Position numbers and translations under genes: made by a program
In this document: positions 11,801 through 22,103 of the stretch, piece by piece
How the letters are laid out: each line of letters begins with the position of its first letter
Numbering within the stretch: the stretch's first letter is position 1
NCBI RefSeq assembly: GCF_037042905.1
Contig: NC_087246.1
Location: forward strand, 33,474,001-33,538,000
Length of the DNA: 64,000 nt
Reading direction: 5' to 3'
Origin: Lytechinus pictus
Taxonomy: Eukaryota > Echinodermata > Echinoidea > Temnopleuroida > Toxopneustidae
The notes under the pieces: generated by a model
Told to the model about the DNA's origin: nothing
Seen by the model: the letters and a program-made list of their open reading frames with translations, nothing else
The model's database searches: none

Positions 11801-14042
11801 ATAAAAGATATTAGGTCTGGCATAAGGTGGGGGTGCATGGGGGGGGGGGGTCCCAGATAATTGAGATTCCCCAGTTGGTATCATTTAAGTCTGTTCATTA
11901 CAACACGACAAGTAAGTCTATGCACGATCATATTAAATCATAGAATATAAAGCTCTGAAAAAATGAAAAGAAAACATTGGGGGGGGGGGGGGGGAGATAA
12001 CAATAACAGTTACAAAACATTAATAATGTATATGAAGTTGATGATGAAAGCAACAAAGTTAAATGAGTCTAGCAACTGAAGCAAGTTGTGTTAGTGGCAA
12101 GGAAAGCTTTGAAAATGTAGAAATCAACTAGCAAGTGAAACATTAACAAGGCTCTGCCAAACGTTTGTCTGTCTCATCCCACTGTTTTTTTTTTTGAGGC
12201 TGGGTTGTCTTTTCAAACTTTCGTAAATATGCTTACAAACTGAAATGGAAAAGGCCAATACGTTCATCAATTTCCGTCTAATCCATTTTTTCCCTCTGGC
12301 ACAGGTCTGTATAAATTAAATTCAAATTCGTTGTTCATTTCCAACGACAGAAGAACTGTCATCAAAGTGATAACAGATAGAATAAGTGAACAAACATATA
12401 CATTACTGTTTAAGTTTTGAACTCAATTTTTAAGCTTAAACACACTTAAACTGCACTTTAACTATCTTAATGAAATGAGATGACTAACAACTACCGCCCC
12501 TTCAAAGGGGCCAAGGTCCCCACTCTCTGCTTAAATTGACCAATGAAAAGAACGTTTATTTACAATAAGATATAGTGAAATGATTGTGAAAACTCAGTTA
12601 TCGCTGACTCAGTGTTGCAACCCTTCCCTTCCCCTCTCACTCTCCGATTATATAAACTAATTAATAGCCTCCTACCGCATTACAACACGCACCTGTCAAA
12701 GGACCCTGGATCAGTCTTTCTTGTAATGGTGAGAGGGGTACTGATCGGAAAGAGGGTTTATTAAAGAAAGAAAATGCAGTTATAATAATTTACTTTTAAA
12801 TGAATAATTATGATCTCGGTCATTATTCGTTGATAGATTCGAAATATCTATATTCTGGAATATCTCTATTTTATAATGACGGGAACAAATTCCCGTCAGT
12901 ATCGCATTTACCTGGTAATGAGTGCAGTATGGATGAATTTATTGCTGAAAGAAATCAATTCTGAATATCAAGCCTACGAAATTTTCATACCTGACACATA
13001 AAGGATGACTGCACTTTGCCAATGAATAGTACTCTTGTTTTAGGGGGTGCTTTTATAAGAAAGGAATTGGAGTCTCGATGGGCGACATTTATAGTTTAGA
13101 TAAGGATTCAAAATCAACAGAAATATGTAGAAATCATATACTTTTCACCGTTTTAAGTCAGAATAAGATCAGCGGACTAGGATTTTTATTCTTACTTCAT
13201 CATGTCTGGTGCCAAAGCTGAACCAGTGTTGGCCCGGTGGTTGAGTCGCTGACCGGCAGTCAGCAGATGTCAGATCCAAATCTCGTTGGTTCTAATATTT
13301 TGTTAGACTTATTTTATTCGATCCAATTACTGGATGCAACCCAGAAATGCATTTACATTACCAAACGTCCCTCCCCTTTTGTATTGAATATTGCTGTGTG
13401 TTATGATTATTACCCTTACAAACTGAATTTCTTTCTTAAAATTGAATGAGGCGTTTAGTTTTTCAAATATTGGAACGCGCTCATTGATAATGTGACGAAA
13501 ATATTGGTTTAAGTAAATCAGATACGGTATGCAACTCACAGGTAAGTGCGAGAAACATCAGCATGGTTTAGCGATCAAGCATATCGCTCTGTCGTGTAAT
13601 TTCATGCACGGAGGGTTGAATAACAATAACTTCGAGAGTGGTGTATAAATTATGACAAACAATGACCAAGTAAAATTGTACTCAACTACGACTCGTGTGT
13701 TTGGTTTCTCTCACTATCAAATAGCCCGATGTGTAATGTATCGAAACAACTGGGAACAACTGATTAAATAAGAATAAATGTTGTTGAATACGTTAACCAT
13801 GCATAATTTCTACCGATCATTGAAATGTCATTGTATCATTATATATACTGTATGTACAGTTGTACTGTTTTAAAACATCGGGTTGGGGGCCTGAGCTCGC
13901 ATTTTGACAATTCATAATCCAGTCCTTCATAACTCCACTAAACACTCAATGGAACGGTGATTGCAGGCACCTAATGATATGAACGAACTGGCTTATAGTT
14001 AAGATCAATAATAACTTTTGTATGTGACAGACGCAAATGAAT
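8861..14042. other. Long gene-free stretch with poly(G) runs
   Basis: No gene is supported. It contains G runs at about 11840 (10) and 11979 (14). A possible hAT-type end at 9955-10021 reads, on the minus strand, CAGGGGCAGAGGAACTTGGG. A 29-bp tandem duplication around 11311-11370 contains 'ttatcagtctta(t)gaaacacc'. A GC-richer block at 9050-9170 starts with 'ccggtggcgcaatgg' and is unassigned. Confidence 0.4.
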
Positions 14043-14050
14043 AAGATATC

Positions 14051-14630
14051 CCCGGGGGGGGGGGGGGCACTTACATTGACGAGTGGATACCATGCGCGAC
14101 CAAAAAAAACACGTAAAAAGGATGTCTTTTTCAAGATAGGGCTCGTTACGTACGTAACGTGATAAGGGTGTCAAAAACACAAAAATAATGAAAAAAGGTA
14201 TCTATTTCGCTAGGAAAGCTACGTGTTTAGGGTCAAATTTGCGGGGATGATAAAACAAAATTAAAATGTTGTATAAAGGATGTCCCTTTTGCCCCGACAA
14301 TACGTGTTAAGAGTCCCGATTTGCGCGAGGTGAGGAAGGTGGGGCCGTACTAAACCAAATGGTGTGTAAATTAGGTAAAACCGACGACCGACGGACCTGT
14401 GACACAACTTTAAAATATCGCCGTATACTTGTTTAGGGGTTTATTTCAGGGAATACTTGCCAAGAGTATGGTTTTGTTTCCAATACTTGTTAAGGGTAGG
14501 GTTTCACACGCCAATACTTATTAAGAGGTGCATTTTCAGAATATGGAAAATACGTGTTTAGGGTGCTTTTCGAGACCCCGTGGTCGCGCATGGTATCCAC
14601 TCGTCAATGGAAGTGGCCCCCCCCCCCGGG
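14051..14630. mobile_element. hAT-like non-autonomous transposon with CCCGGGGG ends, copy 1
   Basis: The ends form inverted repeats of about 50 bp: CCCGGGGGGG..., then 'gacgagtggatacc' and 'atgcgcgacca'. They are flanked by a perfect 8-bp duplication AAGATATC at 14043-14050 and 14631-14638. Eight-base target duplications are the hallmark of hAT insertion. The 580-bp interior is non-coding and contains a degenerate series of the phrase 'atacttgttaaggg'. A related copy lies at 50589-51141. Mobilisation in trans by a hAT transposase elsewhere is inferred. Confidence 0.85.
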
Positions 14631-14638
14631 AAGATATC

Positions 14639-16504
14639 AAATATTAGAAAGGCAAACACAATGATATGACATAATATGAAATGTTATAACAGTTTTAATC
14701 ATGATTTAGGTCATGAATGTAATACTCTACTGTGGCAGCGAAAATAGCCAGCTTTTCTAATTATTGTGACGGTTGAAATCAAAGAAATTGCAAGAAAACA
14801 CATGACTTAACAAATCGGTTGGCGCCTGCATTTCTGTTTCGACACAACGACAATCAAAATATTATTCGTGACTTTTTTTTATTTTTCTTTTGCAAAAGAG
14901 GAATCTAATTTAATTTGAAAGGCACTATAGAACGCCTCCAAGACAGCTCAGCACGGCGCTTTCCTTAAGCGATCCACATAATCCCCTTTCAGAAACATGA
15001 TTACTCAGTAATGAAGAAGGATGTTTCCTCTTCCATTGTCGGGGATAAGCATTCAATCACATTCAACCATTCAATATTTCACACGTGATTTCCAAGCTAA
15101 ATCCCATGACAAACGAATCAATTTCTGTGATCCCTTTTCGCTGCTTTTCCGGATAAACAGAGTACCTTTTCAAAACGTGGCGCGTTTCACTCGGCAGGTC
15201 CTCTTCTTCAAAAATACATTGCCCGGCGCCAACACGTCTTTTCATTAATTTTGTACATTTCGAAGGCAATACCAAAGGAATTAAGGGAATTAGATAAATA
15301 AATAGAGGAGAGAAAAAAGCTAGATATCAACACATCTTGAAAGATAAACAGACAGATAGAAAGGCAGATAATTGGTAGATAGGGTAGATAGATGAAGACT
15401 GTTACCAGGTTACAGAGAGGGAGAAAGTGAGAGTGAGAGAGAGAGTGTGGTGAGTGAATGAAAAGATATAGAAACAAATGGGAACATGTCGTAAAATAAA
15501 CAGATAGGGGTGAGAGGGAGAAATAAGAGAGAAAATTGGAGATAAAATAAGAGATAGAATATATAGATATACATGTATAGCAAGATATTTAGAAGTATAA
15601 AAAGACAGACAGATAAATGAATGAATGAATGAAAAGGTAGATAATATAAAAGGGAGTTAAATAGATTAGGATAAGAAAAGCGAAGAGAGAGAGATGAGAA
15701 AAATGTGCGTTTTCGGAAGTGTACGTCTGTATGCCAGAGGAAGAGATTTAATGTGTGTGTGTGTGTGGGGGGGGGGGGTGCGGCAATCCGCTTCGGTACT
15801 CGGCTTTCAGTTTGACAAAGTGCGGCAAATATTGACCGAGATCCACACACATGATTTCAGCCTTGATTGTCTGTTCCACTTGACCTTGTGTACATAGTAT
15901 TCTTACCCCAGAATTCATATTTGATGGCGGAATAAATGATCAAAGGATTAAAAACATATATATTTGTTTATTTCGGAGGCTTACGTCACACAAACATAAT
16001 TTTACCCCTCCATACAGGCCTATCCATCAAGTCATTTGTCGTATTTTCATTGTCGTTTTGGCAGTGTTTGTCAATAATGTATACATTCTTTTCAAATGAA
16101 TGACTTAAACTCACTCAACTTTCCCTTGAGACATCATAATAAAACATCATCTTTGTAAGGACATCATGATTGACTGAACACGTAATACTTTATGCAAAGA
16201 AAAGACAATGATGATAATTAAGTTTGTCTCATGCGTTATTTATGAATGGGGCGGGTGTGTGACGTCATTCTTGTAATCACCCGAGACACTGACGTGTTTG
16301 TAAAAGATTGGATTTGATTAAAGAACTTTTGAAGAAGAATAACTGATTGTACAAGTGAAAAATAAAACTTATCATTTTTTTCATATTCATCATAATCATT
16401 ATCACTATTGTTATCGTGGTTATTCAAAATTTTCAGCATCAATATAGTAATGGAATCATTATATCATTCAGCAAATCATACAACAGATAAATGAGTACAA
16501 AATC
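14639..16504. other. Gene-free stretch with purine-rich and GT/G tracts
   Basis: From about 15296 to 15700 the plus strand is a long AG-rich tract (gaga, gata and gaatgaat motifs). At 15752-15779 a (GT)n run passes directly into poly(G). The open frames here, including 146 codons on the minus strand, are by-products of this low-complexity sequence. Confidence 0.5.
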
Positions 16505-16778
16505 AGGGCCCCATCTTACAAAGAGTTAGGATTGATCCAATCATCAATCGTAACTCTATGGAAATCCATCAGTGTCATGATTTTTTAAAATAAATTTGCA
16601 AAAAGTCCTTTGTAAACAAAAGAGAACACACTAAATTGTCAAGAAATCAATGATTTTATGGATATACATTCATATCTAGATTTTTTTAAACAAACATGCA
16701 TTTTATATGTTGACTTTGGTGGCTTTCCATATTTGCGATTGATCGGATCAATCGCAACTTTTTGTAAGATGGGCCCCA
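16505..16778. repeat. GGGCCCCGTCTTACAAAG-type MITE, copy C
   Basis: The left end GGGCCCCATCTTACAAAGAG and right end TTTTTGTAAGATGGGGCCCC are inverted repeats, followed inside by TTGATCCAATCA and GATTGATCGGATCAATC. Interior words match copies A, B and D, although part of the interior seems to lie in the opposite order. It is non-coding. Confidence 0.85.
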
Positions 16779-17725
16779 GGTTTAGCTGGACTGTTTAGAT
16801 GTGGAAGATGACAACCCCAAATAACTGTGATCCACAACAGACTTTCCTTCCCGCACCCTACCAGATGTTTCTTGTGAAAACATAATGTAACAAGGTAAAT
16901 TGAAAAGCTCAGTGGAATAAATTATGATTTCGCAAATAATTTCACGGATCTCTTGTCATAGAAATACGTAATTGTTATGGGAGCACAGCAATGAAAATAA
17001 ACAAACCAATGGAGCACGTGTTACATTCCAATACACACTCAATTCAATTTGTCATAAAATGTTTACATCTCGAGAGCAAACAATACATTTCCTCAAGTCG
17101 TGTTGGTATTTCTGATATCGCTTCATACATTTTTTTTTGGCAATAAAGGGGTCTTGTCGCACATAGAGACGATGGTACTACCAGAATGGTTAAAATTAAC
17201 AATAAGCGATACATTTTGGATCGAATAGAACTGATGAGATATTTATTCATGATATGAGCACTATTTCCGTTGGGCATTCAGCGAATTAAAATACAGAGCT
17301 ATCGCTAGAAACATAGTGTCACATGTCTCTAACGCCAATTCTTTTTAATATTGTGGAAATATATAAGGTAATAAACGATGACAATGCAAATCAAAATTGC
17401 CGATTCTAATTTACCTGAATATAGAAAATAAAATACCCAGCTTTCCACCAAGTTTTCAAAGAAAGCATAGAAGTAAACTTTTGGAAGATTTGTTTGACTG
17501 TGACGTAAATGTTAAGTGATGTCCCGCGGTCAGTCAGATCCGTCAGGAAAGGCAATCGTTATCAACCGTGCACCTATTATCATTTGTTACAAAAGGCTCA
17601 TCAAAATAGCGATCCTAAGTTACAAAGAAATTACTCAGCTGAAGCATCAGTGTGAAGTTACGCCATGACGGGCGCCATGACTTCAACATTTTATTTTCTG
17701 AAACTAAACATAATAAAGCCACCTA
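16779..17725. other. Gene-free stretch; one small signal-peptide-like frame
   Basis: A minus-strand frame (17044-17277) contains an internal Met followed by a hydrophobic run MYRLLLILTILVVPSSLCA and a short cysteine-containing tail. It looks like a small secreted peptide, but the frame is AT-rich, matches no family I know, and could be chance. I do not call it a gene. Confidence 0.3.
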
Positions 17726-17745
17726 GCTTCTGTGGCGCAATCGGC

Positions 17746-17782
<37 letters not shown>

Positions 17783-17799
17783 GAGCCCACCCAGGAGCG
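17726..17799 (+). tRNA. tRNA-Asn (anticodon GTT), copy 1
   Basis: This 74-nt cloverleaf has acceptor GCTTCTG pairing with CAGGAGC (one G-T wobble) and a D arm with the A-box TGGCGCAATCGG. The anticodon arm is TTCGG-CTGTTAA-CCGAA with GTT at 17760-17762, and the T arm is GGTGG-TTCGAGC-CCACC (B-box GGTTCGAGCCC). It decodes AAC/AAT in cytoplasmic translation. There is no intron and no encoded CCA, as expected for a nuclear eukaryotic gene. A T run follows immediately. Confidence 0.95.
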
Positions 17800-18751
17800 G
17801 TAATTTTTTTTTTCAAAGACAGTTTTTTTTAATCTACCCCTTTCGAAGACAAAATTAATCTAAAATGAAAAAAACCGACTCGCATGTTATGTTTTTGTTA
17901 ATACACAGTGCGTGTAAAAAAGTAATCCAATTTCGCGGGCTTATTATAGTTCGAGATTATTGCATAATTATAATGCATTTTGAATTTACAAGAATATGAG
18001 AGAGCAACACCCCTGCATTTTATTGATACTTTACGAGTAACTCGTACACCACTCATGACCCATCCGATTGATGTTGAAGACATAAGGCACGAATTCCATT
18101 TATCAAAGTTTCAACATCTTTTGGAAAAGGGATTTTCTCAGCATTCGTCGACAACCGTCAATTGGCATATGGCACTTATGCCCCAAAGCAAGGCATTTTA
18201 TCCACATTGCTGTTTTTTTTTCGTAAGTCAAGTAAATGAAAATTCTATATGCATTATGAAAACCAATGTGTGGACTTTTTTTTTTTTACTTATTTAAATA
18301 CTTTAAGGGTTTCTTTTACTCATTCCTCACGCCGTTTAGTGTTGCTGATTTGGTCGACGTGCCATTTAGTGGTTGGGTGCAATGGAACATTTTGTTCATT
18401 ATGAAAATAATTTATGAATAGTCAAGTTCTATTTTAGCCTATAGAAATGAATACACTTCTGGTTGAGTATTGAATTAGTCGATCACCCTGCTCACGATAC
18501 CAAGGTTGGCCTATCTCTAATGTGTTTCACCATCTTCGCGTTGTTGGTTTAATAATCAACCAGTATATTTCACCAAGTGATCGCAATAAGCCCACATCTA
18601 CCAGCACAGTCCAACTCCTTACAGAGACAGATGTCATATCTCCCACGTAAATTGTATTACGTTATTAGTTATCTTGTCAGTATTTACACATCAAACAACA
18701 ATATCACAGACTTGATACAAAGTTATACCCGCTCTTCTTGTTTTTCAAGCA
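17800..18751. other. Spacer between the tRNA genes
   Basis: At 17904 the text ACAGTGCGTGTAAAAAAGTA follows a TA and looks like one end of a mariner-type element. No matching right end is convincing. A 105-codon plus-strand frame (17980-18297) starts just inside it and reads as random sequence. Confidence 0.35.
17804..17813 (+). terminator. RNA polymerase III terminator of tRNA-Asn copy 1
   Basis: A run of ten T begins five bases after the tRNA. Four or more T is the standard Pol III stop signal. Confidence 0.8.
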
Positions 18752-18768
18752 GCTTCTGTGGCGCAATT

Positions 18769-18818
<50 letters not shown>

Positions 18819-18825
18819 AGGAGCG
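18752..18825 (+). tRNA. tRNA-Asn (anticodon GTT), copy 2
   Basis: It is nearly identical to copy 1. Differences are TTGGTTAGC instead of TCGGCTAGC in the D loop and TTCAAGC instead of TTCGAGC in the T loop. The acceptor GCTTCTG/CAGGAGC, the anticodon GTT at 18786-18788 and all stems are intact, so it should be functional. It lies about 1 kb downstream of copy 1 on the same strand. Outside the tRNA and a few upstream bases (agcttctg context) the flanks differ, so a recent large duplication is not evident. Confidence 0.95.
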
Positions 18826-18831
18826 ATCGGA

Positions 18832-18844
18832 TTTTTTTTTTTTT
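18832..18844 (+). terminator. RNA polymerase III terminator of tRNA-Asn copy 2
   Basis: A run of thirteen T starts seven bases after the tRNA end. Confidence 0.8.
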
Positions 18845-19152
18845 GTCTGAGCGATCAAATTTGTAAAAGAAATTCAACGGAGCTTTCGATTCTGTAGAAA
18901 AATCTTAGCATGACAAAGGAACACGTTGACGTGTATCTGCTTCAGAGTTTTAAACAAAATGTTGGTTTAAAAAATCGTCAAAACATTGCAATTTGCCATT
19001 TTTCCTGTTTTGTTTTCATTACTGCAACATTTAAAACAGTACTTGGCGAACTGAGAAAATTTCCCCAACAGTCTGCTCGAATCTGTTGTTGACGAAGCTG
19101 TAATTATTAAAAATGGTGGTGATTTTTTTACCGGTTAACTAAGAAAGCATGA

Positions 19153-19318
19153 ATGCCTGTAAGCAAGCAACAAGAGGACCGACGGCTTAAGGTCCTATCC
19201 GAGGGACCTGGTAATGAGGATTAATGCCTTACTAAAGGGCACTAGCGCACCAAGTGGGAATCGAACCCGGTTACCGGAATCCGAATCCCCCTCTCTACCG
19301 ACTGAGCTATCACGCGTA
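19153..19318 (-). mobile_element. tRNA-derived SINE
   Basis: Read on the minus strand, the head is tRNA-like: GATAGCTCAGTCGGTAGAG is an A-box and GGGTTCGATTCCC a B-box, about 30 bases apart. A body follows containing 'cctttagtaaggcatta' and 'ggaccttaagccgtcgg'. The head does not fold into a complete tRNA and is fused to an unrelated body, as in SINEs transcribed by Pol III and copied by LINE enzymes. Confidence 0.75.
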
Positions 19319-21117
19319 AGGGTGATCTAAAACTTATTATATGGTAATTTTGGCATGTTATTGGTTTTATATCATTTATTGGTTTCATTCATCTCCATTC
19401 CATTTACTGGACCGACAATTCTTGCTGATCGGGGAGAGGGAAGCCCCCATTTCTTCGCCAAAGGCTAGTGCGGGGGTTCAGAGTGTTTGAACAGTGGGCG
19501 GCTGAGACAAAACTGCATGGGGGCTGAACATACAAAAAGGGGTCACAATTTTATTTCACTTTCTTTACATCTATACTGAAAAATATGGAGATAGAGGCTG
19601 AAGCCCCGGTACCAGATGCCACGCCCCCTGCTGTGTTACTAGTATTGTGATAAGTGTATTTTGGGACGATAGTAAACCAGCTACACTGTGCAGTGTGTGA
19701 GTGTGTCTTCTTATATTACGAGCGTGTGTGGGTGTGTGAAGATCGCCTGGTCTCGTCAAAACGTTAGGCGTGTCCGTCAAAAATTGCATCCAGCGTGAAG
19801 CAACGCTCCGTGGCAAAAGCGTGAAGGGTATACTCTGACAACCTTGACAGACAATTTGAGGATGAAGACGGGGATGACGATCGGGGGTTTTTGAAGAGGA
19901 CAGTTTAAAACGATTAAACAAAATGGCATCGATAATGCTGTATTAATCTACAACTCAAAACAATCAAAGTTATAGAAATACTGGGTAATTAAATTTTGGT
20001 TTAATTTGGAATTCCGTCATTTCAATGTTGCTTCAAATTATCAATGTTATTCAAAGGGCTTCAAAATTGCATGTTCTTCCGACCATTTTGGTTACAACGG
20101 GTATCATCTGATCGTGATCGCAGTGGTCGTACAAAAGTCGCATGACAGTAGTGCGAAGGCCCCGTTATGGGAACATTTTTTTTATGACGAGCTATAATTA
20201 ATCTCAATGCAGTCCTAAATAGAGATTTAGGATTAGTGAATGATATAACCATCATCAAAATGAGTTAACTATCGGAAGGGTATATGATTTAAGAAAAATA
20301 AACAGTGCAATCTAATTTACACTCGATCGTATCGTTTTGGAGGTTAAATGGAAGATAAGCTCATTACGAGTTTGCTGGCATTGATGAAGGTGTGAACCTT
20401 TCATTGATGGAGGATTTTCGGTTTATTGTTGTCATATCTCGATTTTTTGGCGGGAGAATGGATGGAATGTGGGGATGAAGGCGTCACTTCCCGTAACCAG
20501 TTTCCGATCAGATACATTTATTGAATCCAAGGAATGTGTAACATATGCAATAAGTCTAATTCCTTAATACTCTTTAAATGGTTAGATCAAGCTGCACGTA
20601 AACAACATTATCATAAAAGGAGCAAATACCGTAAACATATTTTTTGGGATCATCAAACGGGGGAATCTGAAGAAAATGTAAACGAAAAATATTGCTTCTC
20701 TTGCGCAGATACAGGGGTGTGTCCGAAAATACAACACCTGCCATTTTCATAAATAATGAAATGCGAAAAATGCGTTGTAAAGATATATTAATCATCGTAT
20801 AACTACATTTGGTGCGATAAATGTTGGGGAAATGAATATGAACATTTTTTTTAAATTACAGCATCTGTAAGAACATGATGACGGGGGAAGCCAGGGAATG
20901 GGGAGGGGGATGGTAGAGTTTCTCAAAGTATTTTCGTGTCTGTTCATTTATGTTCTCGTGATGCAGATGTAGATCCCATGGCATAAAATACAAAGCGTAA
21001 AATATCCAACAATTTCTTAAGTTCGTCCATGAATAATTCCTTCGTAACGGAATGGAAATAGGCCTATGCCCGGCCTAAACTAAACTATTTAGAGCCGACA
21101 CCTTGACGTGGGTGGGA
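19319..21117. other. Gene-free stretch
   Basis: No gene or RNA is supported. The 116-codon minus-strand frame at 19571-19921 is partly built from GT/CA-rich sequence and has no domain I can name. Small frames at 20006-20795 overlap on both strands and look random. Confidence 0.4.
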
Positions 21118-21341
21118 CAGAAAGACATGTGCCCCAAGACTCTGGAATGACCTTCCAAGATATATGCGACTTTCTCCTTCTTTGGAAGTATTTAAGAAAC
21201 ATCTCAAGACTCTGCTTTTTAATCAATAATATTTACATGTATTAGTTATTATAATTTTCTATTGTGTAAAGCGCTGTGAAACGATGATATATTGTAAGAG
21301 CGCTATATAAATGAACATATTATTATTATTATTATTACTTG
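21118..21341 (+). mobile_element. LINE 3' end (5'-truncated, L2/CR1-like)
   Basis: The first 90 bases translate as RLWNDLPRYMRLSPSLEVFK followed by KHLKTLLF, the standard C-terminal peptide after the reverse transcriptase of L2/CR1-type LINEs. Then comes a short 3' UTR with AGCGCTATATAAATG and a terminal (ATT)n run at about 21321-21341. The rest of the element is missing, as expected from incomplete reverse transcription. The LINE at 42.5-44.1 kb has the same C-terminal pattern and tail type. Confidence 0.75.
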
Positions 21342-21868
21342 AGAATGAAGCTGTAGCATCCTTTGTCCCCAGATTCCACATAGGATAGTCAATGGCCTGT
21401 GACACAACAGTTTGTGATTGATCATATAGTACAACTAAATTAAAGATTGATTTCATTGACCATAATATTATACAATAAATGGTGAGATTTAACTATATAA
21501 TCAGTCAGTCGACATGCTCTGTGTAACCATAGTAACGGGACTCTGGTCGGTAAAACTTCGTACCTAATTCAATCGTTTACATCATTACCTGAATATCCAT
21601 CAAATCTTCTTAATGGAACAAATCGTCAATGGCATAGCAAATAGTTTATCTGCAGGAGAGAAAGGGAGTGGGGGGGGGGGGGTGGTTGGCCAAAAATCTA
21701 CTTGTTGTCGTAATGGACAATCCCAGTTCCAGTACCCAATGGGTTGGTGGTGGTGGTGGCGGCGGGGAGGGGAGGGGGGGGGGGTCTTCTGCCCATTCGC
21801 ACCCCCGAATAAACTTATGGATGGGATCGATTTATACCAAATCAATTTTACAATAGCTTAGTTCTTAC
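21342..21868. other. Intronic/intergenic stretch with G-rich tract
   Basis: If the exon at 21869-22103 is real, this is the start of its first coding intron. It holds a poly(G) run at 21670-21682 and a GGT/GGGG tract at 21742-21785. Open frames rich in Gly or Pro on both strands are artefacts of these tracts. Confidence 0.5.
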
Positions 21869-22103
21869 CTTGGCATGTTTGATAATAGTCCCCGCAGCAG
21901 TCCTGTGAATATGTACAAGCCGCATCGCAGTAACACGACCGGTAATAAGGGTGGTATCCATTGGCAAAACATGTTACATCTTTACCCTCGCAACAAAGAC
22001 GCTCCCCGTTTATCCCTCCCGTAAGACATCCGTTACCATACACCACAACGGGGAGCAGCGAAATGTACAGAGTTGATATAATGAAAAATGATGACGATCC
22101 CAT
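21869..22103 (-). CDS. Secreted somatomedin-B-domain protein, first coding exon (SBSPON-like, partial)
   Basis: Starting at the Met at 22103, the exon encodes 78 residues plus one base. Residues 1-23 are a signal peptide (MGSSSFFIISTLYISLLPVV...). The mature part has ten Cys; eight follow the somatomedin-B spacing, with CC at 37-38, CFANG at 45-49, CYCDAAC at 57-63, DCCGDY at 68-73 and a last Cys at 77. This pattern most resembles the SMB domain of SBSPON/RPE-spondin, where it precedes a thrombospondin type-1 repeat. The exon ends CCAAG|GTAAGA, a strong donor in phase 1, as usual for extracellular modules; translation past it stops after three codons. An upstream in-frame Met exists at 22163, but the 22103 start places the hydrophobic run at the N terminus. 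Later exons should lie at lower coordinates; I could not identify them. Other SMB proteins remain possible. Confidence 0.7.

Noticed and set aside
13220-13300. tRNA-like text 'gcccggtggttgagtcgctgac' with a weak B-box
   Set aside because: It cannot form acceptor or T stems and lacks a clear GGTTCRANYCC; at best a very old SINE fragment.
15410-15850. 146-codon minus-strand frame rich in Leu, Phe and Ser
   Set aside because: It is a translation of the GA/GATA-rich low-complexity tract on the plus strand.
17904-18340. Possible mariner element starting ACAGTGCGTGTAAAAAAGTA
   Set aside because: Only the left end is convincing; the candidate right end near 18310-18340 matches too poorly to define an element.
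19571-19921. Minus-strand frame containing RWMQFL, superficially like an SBSPON C-terminal phrase
   Set aside because: Only six residues agree, the cysteines do not fit, and part of the frame is GT/CA-rich; no splice sites link it to the SMB exon.
21600-21861. Gly- or Pro-rich frames on both strands
   Set aside because: They are by-products of poly(G) and GGT repeats; the true coding sequence starts at 21869 on the minus strand.
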